From Bacteroidota bacterium (GTDB lineage: Bacteria > Bacteroidota > Bacteroidia > Cytophagales > Cyclobacteriaceae), in contig JAPUIM010000196.1 in NCBI GenBank assembly GCA_027297025.1, positions 1-8,090 of the forward strand: DNA of 8,090 bases, given 5' to 3'. The notes beneath the pieces were generated by a model, which did no database searches, was not told the origin of the DNA, and worked only from the letters and a program-made list of their open reading frames with translations. The position numbers were made by a program, and so were the translations under genes. Each line of letters begins with the position of its first letter. The first letter of the stretch is position 1. Positions 1-6,326 of this stretch are shown here, piece by piece.

Positions 1-492
1 TTCACTTTCCCGGTTTTCCGGCCCATTAAATACAATCCCTTTAATTTTTATTCCTTTATTATTCAAACAATCTACGCTTAATAAAGTGTGGTTGATGCTT
101 CCCAAATATAGATTAGCCACTAAAATCACTTCCGCCTCCAAGTTATTGATCATATCCACCACTAGTTCATGATCATTCAAGGGAACCATCAAACCTCCGG
201 CCCCTTCAATAATCAAATCTACCTTGGTTTCAGGTACCCTGATTTCCTTTATCATAATCTTTTTCCCCTGACGCCGAGCTGCGGCATGTGGAGATTCAGG
301 AGTAGACAACAGATAGACTTCCGGGTGAAATCGCGATGATGTGGACCCGGTAAGGGCCTTAACTATTTCTGTATCTGTAGGAAATCCGGCTTGAATTGGC
401 TTCCAATAATCTGCTTGTAGGGCTTTAACCAGAATCGCGCTAACTACGGTCTTTCCGCTATCGGTCCCGATAGCCGTTACAAAATACCTCAT
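1..492 (-). CDS. bioD: Dethiobiotin synthetase BioD, 3' end beyond the window
   Basis: ATP-dependent enzyme that closes the ureido ring of dethiobiotin from 7,8-diaminononanoate and CO2, the penultimate step of biotin synthesis in the cytoplasm. The first 164 residues are visible, translated from an ATG at 492; the family is usually about 200-225 residues, so roughly the last fifth to quarter lies left of base 1. Visible family features are the P-loop region with GTDSGKT (residues 9-15; K14, T15), WKPIQAG (30-36) with the substrate lysine K31, SPHAA (67-71), IEGAGGLMVPL (95-105) with the conserved acidic E96, NLYLGSINHTLL (127-138) and GIVFNG (152-157). The P-loop has the same length as in E. 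coli BioD but carries Ala where the first Gly normally sits. The ATG overlaps the bioF stop in an ATGA, so the two genes are almost certainly co-transcribed and translationally coupled. The assignment is very secure; only the C-terminus is unseen. Confidence 0.95.
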   Translation of the reverse strand, partial: MRYFVTAIGTDSGKTVVSAILVKALQADYWKPIQAGFPTDTEIVKALTGSTSSRFHPEVYLLSTPESPHAAARRQGKKIMIKEIRVPETKVDLIIEGAGGLMVPLNDHELVVDMINNLEAEVILVANLYLGSINHTLLSVDCLNNKGIKIKGIVFNGPENRESE

Positions 493-1649
493 CTATTTGC
501 TTGTATTAAGGATTCTACCAATGATTCGATTTCTTGGTCTGAATTAAAAGTATGTAAGCAGATCCTTAATCTTTCAGATCCCTGTTTAACCGTTGGTGAC
601 AAGATGGGCCTAACGTCAAACCCTTTGGATCTCAAGTCGGAGGCAATCTTTTTTACTCTCCAATTTCCAGGGCAGATAATAGCCTGGATTGCACTTTGGC
701 TAGCAATCTTGTTAAATTTTGATTGTTTCAAGTTTTGCTCACTATAAAGAGTGTTGAAGAGATCAATGTTTTTACGCAATCTATCTTGAAGATATTGATG
801 ATTACTGAGGAAATTAAAAGATGAATCTATTGATATAATGTTATGAAGGGGAAGCGCAGTAGTATAGATAAAGGGGCGGGCGAAGTTGATCAAATAATCA
901 ATTAATGACTCTGACCCCACCACACAGGCGCCATGTACTCCCATTCCCTTTCCGAAGGTATATATACAGGCAAAGATCTCATTTTCCTGACCCAAACTAC
1001 ACACCAGACCATTTCCCATTTTTCCCCAAGTTCCGGTACTATGAGCTTCATCCAAAAAAATGGCTGCCCCATGTTCTTTACATAATTTAATGATCTCTGA
1101 CAAAGGACTGAAATCACCATCCATCGAATAAACAGACTCAATAGCTACATAAATTCGTCCTTCAGCCTTTTTAAATTTGTTTTTTAAATCCTTTAGGTCA
1201 TTGTGTTTAAACGATATTCGCTTGGCAAAACTAAGGCGTGCTCCTTCCTTTATACAAGTATGAGATAGTTGGTCGTAAATTATGGTATCTCCTTTCCGGG
1301 GAATGGATGACAATAAGGCGAGATTTGCCACATACCCGGAATTAAATAGTAAGGCAGAGGGAGCCTGAAATATCTTGGCCAGGCGGGCTTCCAACTGAAC
1401 TGCTTGTTGAGAGTTTCCCGATAATAATCTTGATCCAGTGGAACCATTGAGTTTTGGAGAAATAGCACGATAGTTCTTTTCAATTAAATCAGCAAGCTCT
1501 TGAGAATGCGCCAATCCCAGGTAGTCATTGGAGGTGAAATCAATTAACTGTTCCTCCATTTTCAGCTGTCTGTAATTCTCCTCCTCCCTCCGATTATTCA
1601 GCTTCCTTTCCAGAAATAAAGCGATGTCCCTATTCGTTTTTTCAGCCAT
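489..1649 (-). CDS. bioF: 8-amino-7-oxononanoate synthase BioF
   Basis: PLP-dependent alpha-oxoamine synthase that condenses pimeloyl-ACP (or pimeloyl-CoA) with L-alanine to give 8-amino-7-oxononanoate, the first step of the biotin ring pathway. The 386 residues match the usual family length. Motifs in order: DFTSNDYLGLA (37-47), NGSTGSRLLSGN (68-79), FNSGYVANLA (102-111), DQLSHTC (126-132) with the PLP-stacking H130, FLDEAHSTGTWG (198-209) with D200 and H203, and TFGKGMGVHGA (231-241) with the Schiff-base lysine K234. The tail contains RPIL-SPTV and RLRICLH. The paralogues Kbl and serine palmitoyltransferase share the fold, but the immediate overlap with bioD makes BioF the clear choice. The ATG at 1649 gives a natural N-terminus and no Shine-Dalgarno is seen, as is common in Bacteroidota. 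It is separated from bioB by 379 bp containing a decayed gene, so it probably needs its own promoter, which I could not identify with confidence. Confidence 0.96.
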   Translation of the reverse strand: MAEKTNRDIALFLERKLNNRREEENYRQLKMEEQLIDFTSNDYLGLAHSQELADLIEKNYRAISPKLNGSTGSRLLSGNSQQAVQLEARLAKIFQAPSALLFNSGYVANLALLSSIPRKGDTIIYDQLSHTCIKEGARLSFAKRISFKHNDLKDLKNKFKKAEGRIYVAIESVYSMDGDFSPLSEIIKLCKEHGAAIFLDEAHSTGTWGKMGNGLVCSLGQENEIFACIYTFGKGMGVHGACVVGSESLIDYLINFARPFIYTTALPLHNIISIDSSFNFLSNHQYLQDRLRKNIDLFNTLYSEQNLKQSKFNKIASQSAIQAIICPGNWRVKKIASDLRSKGFDVRPILSPTVKQGSERLRICLHTFNSDQEIESLVESLIQANR

Positions 1650-1687
1650 TGGGAGCTAAAATTAGCTATAAATATTCCTTTTTTTAA

Positions 1688-2042
1688 AATGAATTAAATT
1701 TTGGTCCTCTAGACAATACATTTTATACTGGAAGCAAGTTGGGCAATGGTTTGTCCAAGTCACAGGTTAGTAGAGAATATGACCAAATTCTGGAATTTTA
1801 ATTTTTTGTAGGTGCCCAAGTGGAGTACGTCTTTTACAATTCACTAATACAGGAAAATTACACAGGAAAGGACAGTCCGCATACAGAAGAGCTAGAGCCA
1901 TGGGTATTTCACTATAATTATGGATTAACAATGGGGGGGGTATGTCATGGATTTTACAGCAGCAGTTAACAAATTTACAGGGGAAACCATGGATTCTGTT
2001 AATCACGGATAAATGAGCCTGGAATTAACTATAAGGTTTTAG
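1688..2042 (+). pseudogene. Decayed 3' end of an outer-membrane protein gene, LpxR/DUF2219-like
   Basis: The gap between bioB and bioF reads as broken protein on the plus strand. One frame from 1688 gives NTFYTGSKLGNG (from about 1706), is cut by TAA at 1799-1801, and resumes with VGAQVEYVFYNSLIQ (from 1808), DSPHTEELEPWVFHYNYG (from about 1865) and LTMGG. At a run of eight G (1933-1940) the frame shifts; dropping one G continues it as YVMDFTAAVNKFTGE, DSVNHG, a TAA at 2010-2012, then MSLELTIRF and TAG at 2040-2042. The terminal phenylalanine after alternating residues is a typical beta-barrel end. From memory, YN-x-L-x-Q, the S-P-x-T stretch and the H-G...S-L-x-x-R-F ending resemble lipid A 3'-O-deacylase LpxR (DUF2219) proteins of Bacteroidota. 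Both TAA codons could be single changes from Tyr codons. About 118 codons remain of a family near 300, with no start. The family name is inference; the continuity of protein-like frames is what I see. Confidence 0.5.
1933..1940. repeat. G(8) homopolymer tract at the frameshift of the remnant
   Basis: Eight consecutive G on the plus strand, the longest G run I noticed in the window. It sits exactly where the outer-membrane-like reading frame switches: seven G would restore a continuous frame through the following 23 codons. Such tracts slip readily during replication and sequencing, so it could be the mutation that inactivated the gene, a remnant of length-variable switching, or an assembly error. 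Confidence 0.7.
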
Positions 2043-3030
2043 CTTGCCGATCGAATTTATCTGCAGCGGCCCCCTTAAAAGCATCTCTTGGTTTTAGATT
2101 CAGTGTTTGAAACATTTCCTGATCAGAAGCAACTTCAGGATTGGGGGTAGTTAAAAGTTTATCCCCGGCAAAAATAGAATTAGCCCCGGCCAGGAAGCAT
2201 AGCGCTTGTTCTTCAACGGTCATTCTTACACGACCTGCAGAAAGTCTAACCATAGCTTTAGGCATCAATATGCGGGCGGTAGCTATCATCCTGACCATCT
2301 CCCACACTGAAACTTTTTCCTGTTCTTCCAACGGGGTCCCTTCCACCGGTACTAAGGCGTTCACTGGCACGGATTCAGGATGTTCAGGTAAGGTGCACAA
2401 AGTATGCAACATTCCAATTCGGTCTTTTACTGATTCACCCATACCGATAATTCCGCCAGAACAGACCGAAATATTAGCTTCTCGCACGTGATTTAAAGTG
2501 TCCAGGCGATCTTCGAATTTTCTGGTAGTGATTATTTGGTCGTAGTATTCCTGACTGGTATCTATATTGTGATTATAAGCATAAAGGCCTGCTTTTTTAA
2601 GTTTTTGGGCTTGATCCTCGGTAAGCATGCCCAGTGTACAGCAGACTTCCAGACCGATTTTATTGACACCTTTTACCATCTCAAGCACTTGATCAAAATC
2701 ACTATTATCCCTCACTTCCCGCCATGCAGCCCCCATGCAAAATCTGGTACTTCCCGATTCCTTGGCCTTGAGGGCAGATTCCAGTACTTCCTCCACTGGA
2801 AGTAATTTGTGGACATCTATATCAGTATGGTAACGCGCAGCTTGGGGACAATAGACACAATCTTCCGGACAGCCCCCTGTTTTTACCGAAAGAAGAGTAC
2901 ACACCTGAACTTCTTGAGGATCATTGTACTCGCGGTGAACACTGGCTGCTTGATAAATGAGTTCCAATAGAGGAATATTGTAAATTTCCTCTACCTGTTT
3001 TATGGTCCAATCATTTCGGATAAAAGCCAT
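2029..3030 (-). CDS. bioB: Biotin synthase BioB (radical SAM)
   Basis: Radical S-adenosylmethionine enzyme that inserts sulfur into dethiobiotin, the last step of biotin synthesis. I start it at the ATG at 3030 (333 residues, MAFIRNDW), because the codon just upstream is a TTG and E. coli BioB also begins near this point. The [4Fe-4S]/SAM cluster motif is CPEDCVYC, with C54, C58 and C61. The ligands of the auxiliary [2Fe-2S] sulfur-donor cluster are all present: C98 (RFCMGAAW), C130 (LEVCCTLG), C190 (VCSGG) and R262 (VRLSAGR). [14 protein letters not shown] and [15 protein letters not shown] complete the family signature. It lies 12 nt after sppA on the same strand, so it is probably transcribed from the sppA promoter. 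bioF and bioD follow only after a 379-bp gap holding a decayed gene, so the biotin genes are not one tight operon here. The last 14 nt are overlapped by the convergent remnant. Confidence 0.97.
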   Translation of the reverse strand: MAFIRNDWTIKQVEEIYNIPLLELIYQAASVHREYNDPQEVQVCTLLSVKTGGCPEDCVYCPQAARYHTDIDVHKLLPVEEVLESALKAKESGSTRFCMGAAWREVRDNSDFDQVLEMVKGVNKIGLEVCCTLGMLTEDQAQKLKKAGLYAYNHNIDTSQEYYDQIITTRKFEDRLDTLNHVREANISVCSGGIIGMGESVKDRIGMLHTLCTLPEHPESVPVNALVPVEGTPLEEQEKVSVWEMVRMIATARILMPKAMVRLSAGRVRMTVEEQALCFLAGANSIFAGDKLLTTPNPEVASDQEMFQTLNLKPRDAFKGAAADKFDRQAKTL

Positions 3031-3042
3031 CAATGAATAGTG

Positions 3043-4791
3043 TTAGTGGATCTCAATATCAAATGGTAGGCGCGTTAATACACCTTTTGTTTTTTCCAAA
3101 TCCTTAAGCTTTTCGATATAGGGAGCTAATTCTCCATACTTTAGCTTTAAAAATGTGCTTTCCATTCCTCCCGATAGTTCACTCATGATTTGCTCAACCA
3201 ATGTTTTTTGCCTAGGGTAGTAGTTTATTTTATAGTCATCACCAATTCCTGCTGCTTCTGCTGCAATTTCAACAGACCGATCAATACCACCAAGTTCATC
3301 AACTAATCCATTTTCAAAGGCTTCCTTCCCCGACCATACTCTGCCCGAAGCCACTTTTTTTAAATCTTCTATGGTCATCCCCCGGCCTTGAGCCGCTTTT
3401 TCAGTAAACGTTTCATAAGCATCCTCGGTATCTTTTTGAAAGATCTCCTTTTCATATTCGGTCAAAGGATGGGATAAACTGTATATATTAGAAAATTTTC
3501 CGGTTTTTGCCACATCAAATGTTACTCCCAACTTATTGCTCATAAAATCCTTGAAGTTAAACCACATACGTATCACTCCAATGGAACCAGTTATAGTAGT
3601 GGGCTGTGCTACAATTGTGTCACAAGCCATGGCCAAGTAATACCCTCCGGAAGCAGCTACATCTGACATAGAAGCTATTACTGGCATTTTCTCTGAAGCC
3701 AATTTGATTTCTCTCCAAATAATATCCGAGGCAATGAAATATCCACCAGGAGAATTGATCCTTATCACCATCGCCTTTACTTTATCATCTTTTCTTGCCT
3801 TGTTGATGATCTTGGCAAACTTTTCAGCACCGACATTATTCTCCTCCCCTTCTCCCAATGTAATCTCACCGCTTGCTACTACTACCGCAATTCTATTTTT
3901 GGAAGTTTTTTGTTTTTGAGATTGTAAGTAACTTATGTATTTACCAACAGATACTAAACTGAGTTTATCGTCCTTTTCCAATTCCAACCGTTCCTTAATA
4001 TCATCCAACACTTCATCATAATAAGCCAATCTATCAACCAGCCCTAACCTAAGTGCATCCTTCACATTCCGAACCAACATAGAATCGGAGATATTCCTTA
4101 GTTGATCGATCTCTATGGTCCTTGATTCCGCAACATTTTCCAGGTAGTTATCATAAATGGAGTTAAGAAAAGAAAGTATCTGTTCCCGATTTTCATCACT
4201 CATATCTTTCCTGGTTATTGGTTCGGCTGCACTTTTATAGTCACCCACTTTAAAAATCTGAGGTTCTATTTCCAATTTATCCAAAGTGCCTTTGAAAAAA
4301 GTCATGTTTGAGGCCAAACCATTCAGTTCCATCCAGCCTTCCGGATGTATATAAATTTCATCTGCCACTGATGCCAGGTAATAATCTTTTTCATTCAAAT
4401 AATCACCATATGAGATCACAAATTTTCCCGAACTTCTAAAATCCTGAAGATCATTCCGTATTTCCTCTAAGCTGGCATATCCTGCAACCACCCATTTAAG
4501 TTCAATCAATATGCCCTTGATATTTTCGTCGTCTTTGGCTGCCTTTATGGCTTTCTTTAAGTCTAGTAATCCAATATTTGTATTATCACCGGGAAAAAGC
4601 TCCGCTAATGGATCATCAATTGAACGTTCCTCAATGGGACGATCCAACCGGATCTTTAGCACCGAGTTCTCTTTAATGGTAACTTGTTCCTGAGATGAAA
4701 GCATCCCGGCAATTCCAAACAACAAAAGAAGGGAGATCGTTACAAAGATAATCAATGCCACAAGGGTGGCCAGCACTGTCCTGAAAAACAT
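3043..4791 (-). CDS. sppA: Signal peptide peptidase SppA, 67K type
   Basis: Membrane-anchored serine/lysine protease that degrades signal peptides left after protein export. At 582 residues it matches the long, duplicated-domain form of the family (E. coli protease IV). A hydrophobic N-terminal segment (about residues 5-31) would anchor it in the inner membrane with the catalytic domains outside. The N-terminal half carries the general-base lysine in GDYKSAAEP (K186); the C-terminal half carries RINSPGG (344-350) and the nucleophile in DVAASGGYYLA (S381), then the GSIGV motif (402-406). The residue after SPGG is Tyr351, where Ser is more usual; this is outside the catalytic dyad. It starts at the ATG at 4791, 91 bp from the divergent folK. 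bioB follows 12 nt after its stop, which suggests a two-gene transcript, although no functional link between the two is known to me. Confidence 0.95.
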   Translation of the reverse strand: MFFRTVLATLVALIIFVTISLLLLFGIAGMLSSQEQVTIKENSVLKIRLDRPIEERSIDDPLAELFPGDNTNIGLLDLKKAIKAAKDDENIKGILIELKWVVAGYASLEEIRNDLQDFRSSGKFVISYGDYLNEKDYYLASVADEIYIHPEGWMELNGLASNMTFFKGTLDKLEIEPQIFKVGDYKSAAEPITRKDMSDENREQILSFLNSIYDNYLENVAESRTIEIDQLRNISDSMLVRNVKDALRLGLVDRLAYYDEVLDDIKERLELEKDDKLSLVSVGKYISYLQSQKQKTSKNRIAVVVASGEITLGEGEENNVGAEKFAKIINKARKDDKVKAMVIRINSPGGYFIASDIIWREIKLASEKMPVIASMSDVAASGGYYLAMACDTIVAQPTTITGSIGVIRMWFNFKDFMSNKLGVTFDVAKTGKFSNIYSLSHPLTEYEKEIFQKDTEDAYETFTEKAAQGRGMTIEDLKKVASGRVWSGKEAFENGLVDELGGIDRSVEIAAEAAGIGDDYKINYYPRQKTLVEQIMSELSGGMESTFLKLKYGELAPYIEKLKDLEKTKGVLTRLPFDIEIH

Positions 4792-4864
4792 GGTCTGTGG
4801 ATTTTGTCTTGAAAATTATTGAGCAATATTACGAAGAATAATAAAATATGTAAAAACGAATTTA

Positions 4865-4872
4865 TATTTTTG
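4865..4872 (+). promoter_or_regulatory. Possible Bacteroidota -7 box for folK
   Basis: TATTTTTG fits the TAnnTTTG -7 consensus of Bacteroidota housekeeping promoters. It lies in the 91-bp divergent folK/sppA spacer (4792-4882), which holds no gene. I did not find a matching -33 TTTG at good spacing. The box ends 10 nt before the folK ATG, so a transcript from it would be nearly leaderless. The GGGAG at 4872-4876, 6 nt before the ATG, is an alternative weak ribosome-binding site, which would need an upstream promoter. No strong sppA promoter was recognised on the other strand. Confidence 0.25.
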
Positions 4873-4882
4873 GGAGCTACAG

Positions 4883-5398
4883 ATGATGAGGGGAATTTAT
4901 CTTTTATTAGGCAGCAATATTGGGCAACGAAGGGCTAATTTGGGCCAAGCATGTGAATTAATTGATAAGCAGGCAGGTCCAGTGAAAATGGTTTCATCTA
5001 TCTATGAAACTGAACCATGGGGCAAGTCTAACCAGCAGCATTTTCTCAACCAGGCACTTCAAATAAATACTTCACTTTCTCCTTTGAAATTGTTGGAAAC
5101 CATTCATCGAATCGAATCCAAATTGGGTAGGATCAGATACCAAAAGTGGGCAGAAAGAATAATTGATGTAGATATTTTATATTATGAAAACAAAGTGATA
5201 AAATCTGATTTATTGACCATTCCACACCCTGAACTTCACAATCGAATGTTTGCATTGGTTCCCTTGGTTGAAATTGCTCCTCTGTACAATCATCCGGTAT
5301 TGGGGAAGACTTCGATGGAATTATTACATGAGTGTACGGATGTTTTGGGAGTAAAAAAGTTGACTGACTATATTCCGCTCACTTCAGCTTCCGGGTGA
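4883..5398 (+). CDS. folK: 2-amino-4-hydroxy-6-hydroxymethyldihydropteridine pyrophosphokinase (HPPK)
   Basis: Transfers pyrophosphate from ATP to 6-hydroxymethyl-7,8-dihydropterin, giving the substrate of dihydropteroate synthase in folate synthesis; cytosolic. The 171 residues match the usual single-domain size. Visible features: LLLGSNIGQR near the N-terminus (8-16), SSIYETEPWG (38-47) in the pterin loop, FLNQAL (54-59), GRIR (82-85), and the family signature KWAERIIDVDIL (88-99) with W89, R92 and the two Mg-binding aspartates D95 and D97. IPHPELHNRMFAL (113-125) supplies H115 and R121, and VPLVEIAP follows. Glu91 occupies the place where Pro is common. Two adjacent ATG codons (4883 and 4886) are both possible starts; I keep the first. 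It is the only intact plus-strand gene, divergent from sppA, and its last 31 nt overlap the end of fabD tail to tail. No separate folB/folP is seen, so it is probably monocistronic here. Confidence 0.96.
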   Translation: MMRGIYLLLGSNIGQRRANLGQACELIDKQAGPVKMVSSIYETEPWGKSNQQHFLNQALQINTSLSPLKLLETIHRIESKLGRIRYQKWAERIIDVDILYYENKVIKSDLLTIPHPELHNRMFALVPLVEIAPLYNHPVLGKTSMELLHECTDVLGVKKLTDYIPLTSASG

Positions 5399-6240
5399 AT
5401 TTTCCTGACCAAACCCTGTAAAATTTTGCCTGGGCCACATTCAATGAAAGTAGTGGCGCCATCCTTCACCATATTTTGTACCGATTGGGTCCATCTTACT
5501 GGGGAAGTGAGCTGATCAATTAAATGATTTTTTATAGTCGTCACATCCGAAGAAGCAGAGGCAGTAACATTTTGATACACTGGGCTAGTGGGTTCTTCAA
5601 AAGTGGTGCTTTCAATTGCCGTGGCCAATTCCTCTTTTGCCGACTCCATGAGTGGCGAATGAAAAGCTCCACCTACAGGCAAAGGTAAAGCCCTTTTTGC
5701 TCCTGCTTCCTTCATTTTCTCACAAGCCAAATCAATACCCTTGATGCTTCCGGAGATGACTAATTGCCCTGGGCTGTTGTAGTTGGCTGGCACCACCACT
5801 TCATCTATCGAATCACAAATTTCCTCCACCACATGATCGTCCAAACCAATAATAGCAGCCATAGTGGATGGGTTTAATTCACATGCTTTTTGCATAGCCC
5901 GAGCCCTTTTAAAGACCAATTTCAAACCATCTTCAAAAGATAAACTACCGTTTGCCACCAAGGCTGAAAATTCACCCAATGAATGGCCAGCGACCATCTC
6001 CGGTTTAAAATCGTGGGCTACCGTAGTCAAAGCTACTGAATGCAAAAAAATCGCAGGCTGGGTGATCTTTGTTTGTTTTAGATTATCAGGAGTACCCTCG
6101 AACATCACATCGGTAATGGCAAATCCCAAGATCGCATTGGCAGTGTCCATCAAATGACGAGCCTGCTCATTACCTTGGTAAATATCTCTTCCCATTCCCG
6201 GGAATTGAGATCCTTGACCAGGAAAAACGTATGCTCTCAT
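5368..6240 (-). CDS. fabD: Malonyl-CoA:ACP transacylase FabD
   Basis: Moves the malonyl group from CoA to acyl carrier protein, supplying the extender unit for type II fatty acid synthesis. The 290 residues are slightly shorter than E. coli FabD but complete. Motifs: FPGQGSQFPGMG (6-17), the TQPAIF segment with Q61, the nucleophile elbow AGHSLGE (84-90) with S87, R112 in the R-x-R-x-M-Q stretch that binds the malonyl carboxylate, GAFHSPLM (191-198) with catalytic H194, QLTSPVRW (243-250), and ECGPGKIL (267-274). Polyketide synthase acyltransferase domains share these motifs, but a free-standing protein of this size without PKS neighbours is best read as the housekeeping enzyme. The rest of the fab cluster (fabH, fabG, acpP) is not adjacent. 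It starts at the ATG at 6240; a possible promoter lies 55-86 nt upstream. Its TAG stop is inside the folK 3' end, so the two genes converge with overlap. Confidence 0.96.
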   Translation of the reverse strand: MRAYVFPGQGSQFPGMGRDIYQGNEQARHLMDTANAILGFAITDVMFEGTPDNLKQTKITQPAIFLHSVALTTVAHDFKPEMVAGHSLGEFSALVANGSLSFEDGLKLVFKRARAMQKACELNPSTMAAIIGLDDHVVEEICDSIDEVVVPANYNSPGQLVISGSIKGIDLACEKMKEAGAKRALPLPVGGAFHSPLMESAKEELATAIESTTFEEPTSPVYQNVTASASSDVTTIKNHLIDQLTSPVRWTQSVQNMVKDGATTFIECGPGKILQGLVRKIHPEAEVSGI

Positions 6241-6294
6241 TTTGTATTGTTAAAAGCAATTGGAGTCCATTACCACAAAAACAAGATCCTTTGG

Positions 6295-6326
6295 GAAATA
6301 TAACCAAGAATGATAATTAACGCAAT
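6295..6326 (-). promoter_or_regulatory. Candidate promoter of fabD
   Basis: On the minus strand, ATTG (6326-6323) is followed after 20 nt by TATATTTC (6302-6295), one mismatch from the Bacteroidota -7 consensus TAnnTTTG, with TTG as a -33 element at a usual spacing. It would start transcription about 45 nt before the fabD ATG. The 76-bp spacer upstream of fabD shows no clear terminator hairpin, so read-through from the secreted-protein gene is also possible. Confidence 0.3.

Noticed and set aside
1651..1657. GGGAGCT repeated near the bioF and folK starts (1651-1657 and 4872-4878)
   Set aside because: It also occurs at 3121-3127 inside sppA, and it is on opposite strands relative to the two genes, so a shared regulatory role is unlikely.
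1650..1664. TAATTTTA on the minus strand just before bioF as a -7 promoter box
   Set aside because: The last base does not fit TAnnTTTG, no -33 element is found at suitable spacing, and it would leave almost no leader.
1767..2006. A 79-codon minus-strand open frame with several cysteines in the bioB-bioF gap
   Set aside because: It is antisense to the better-supported outer-membrane remnant, its composition (clustered Cys and Pro) looks like an out-of-frame reading, and no known family is recognisable.
2141..2805. Plus-strand open frames opposite bioB
   Set aside because: They are antisense shadows of a strongly conserved gene and show no family motif.
3031..3033. TTG as the bioB start codon
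   Set aside because: An ATG follows immediately at 3030 and gives the N-terminus expected for BioB.
4811..4818. TAATTTTC on the minus strand as the sppA -7 box
   Set aside because: One mismatch and no TTG at suitable upstream spacing; too weak to annotate.
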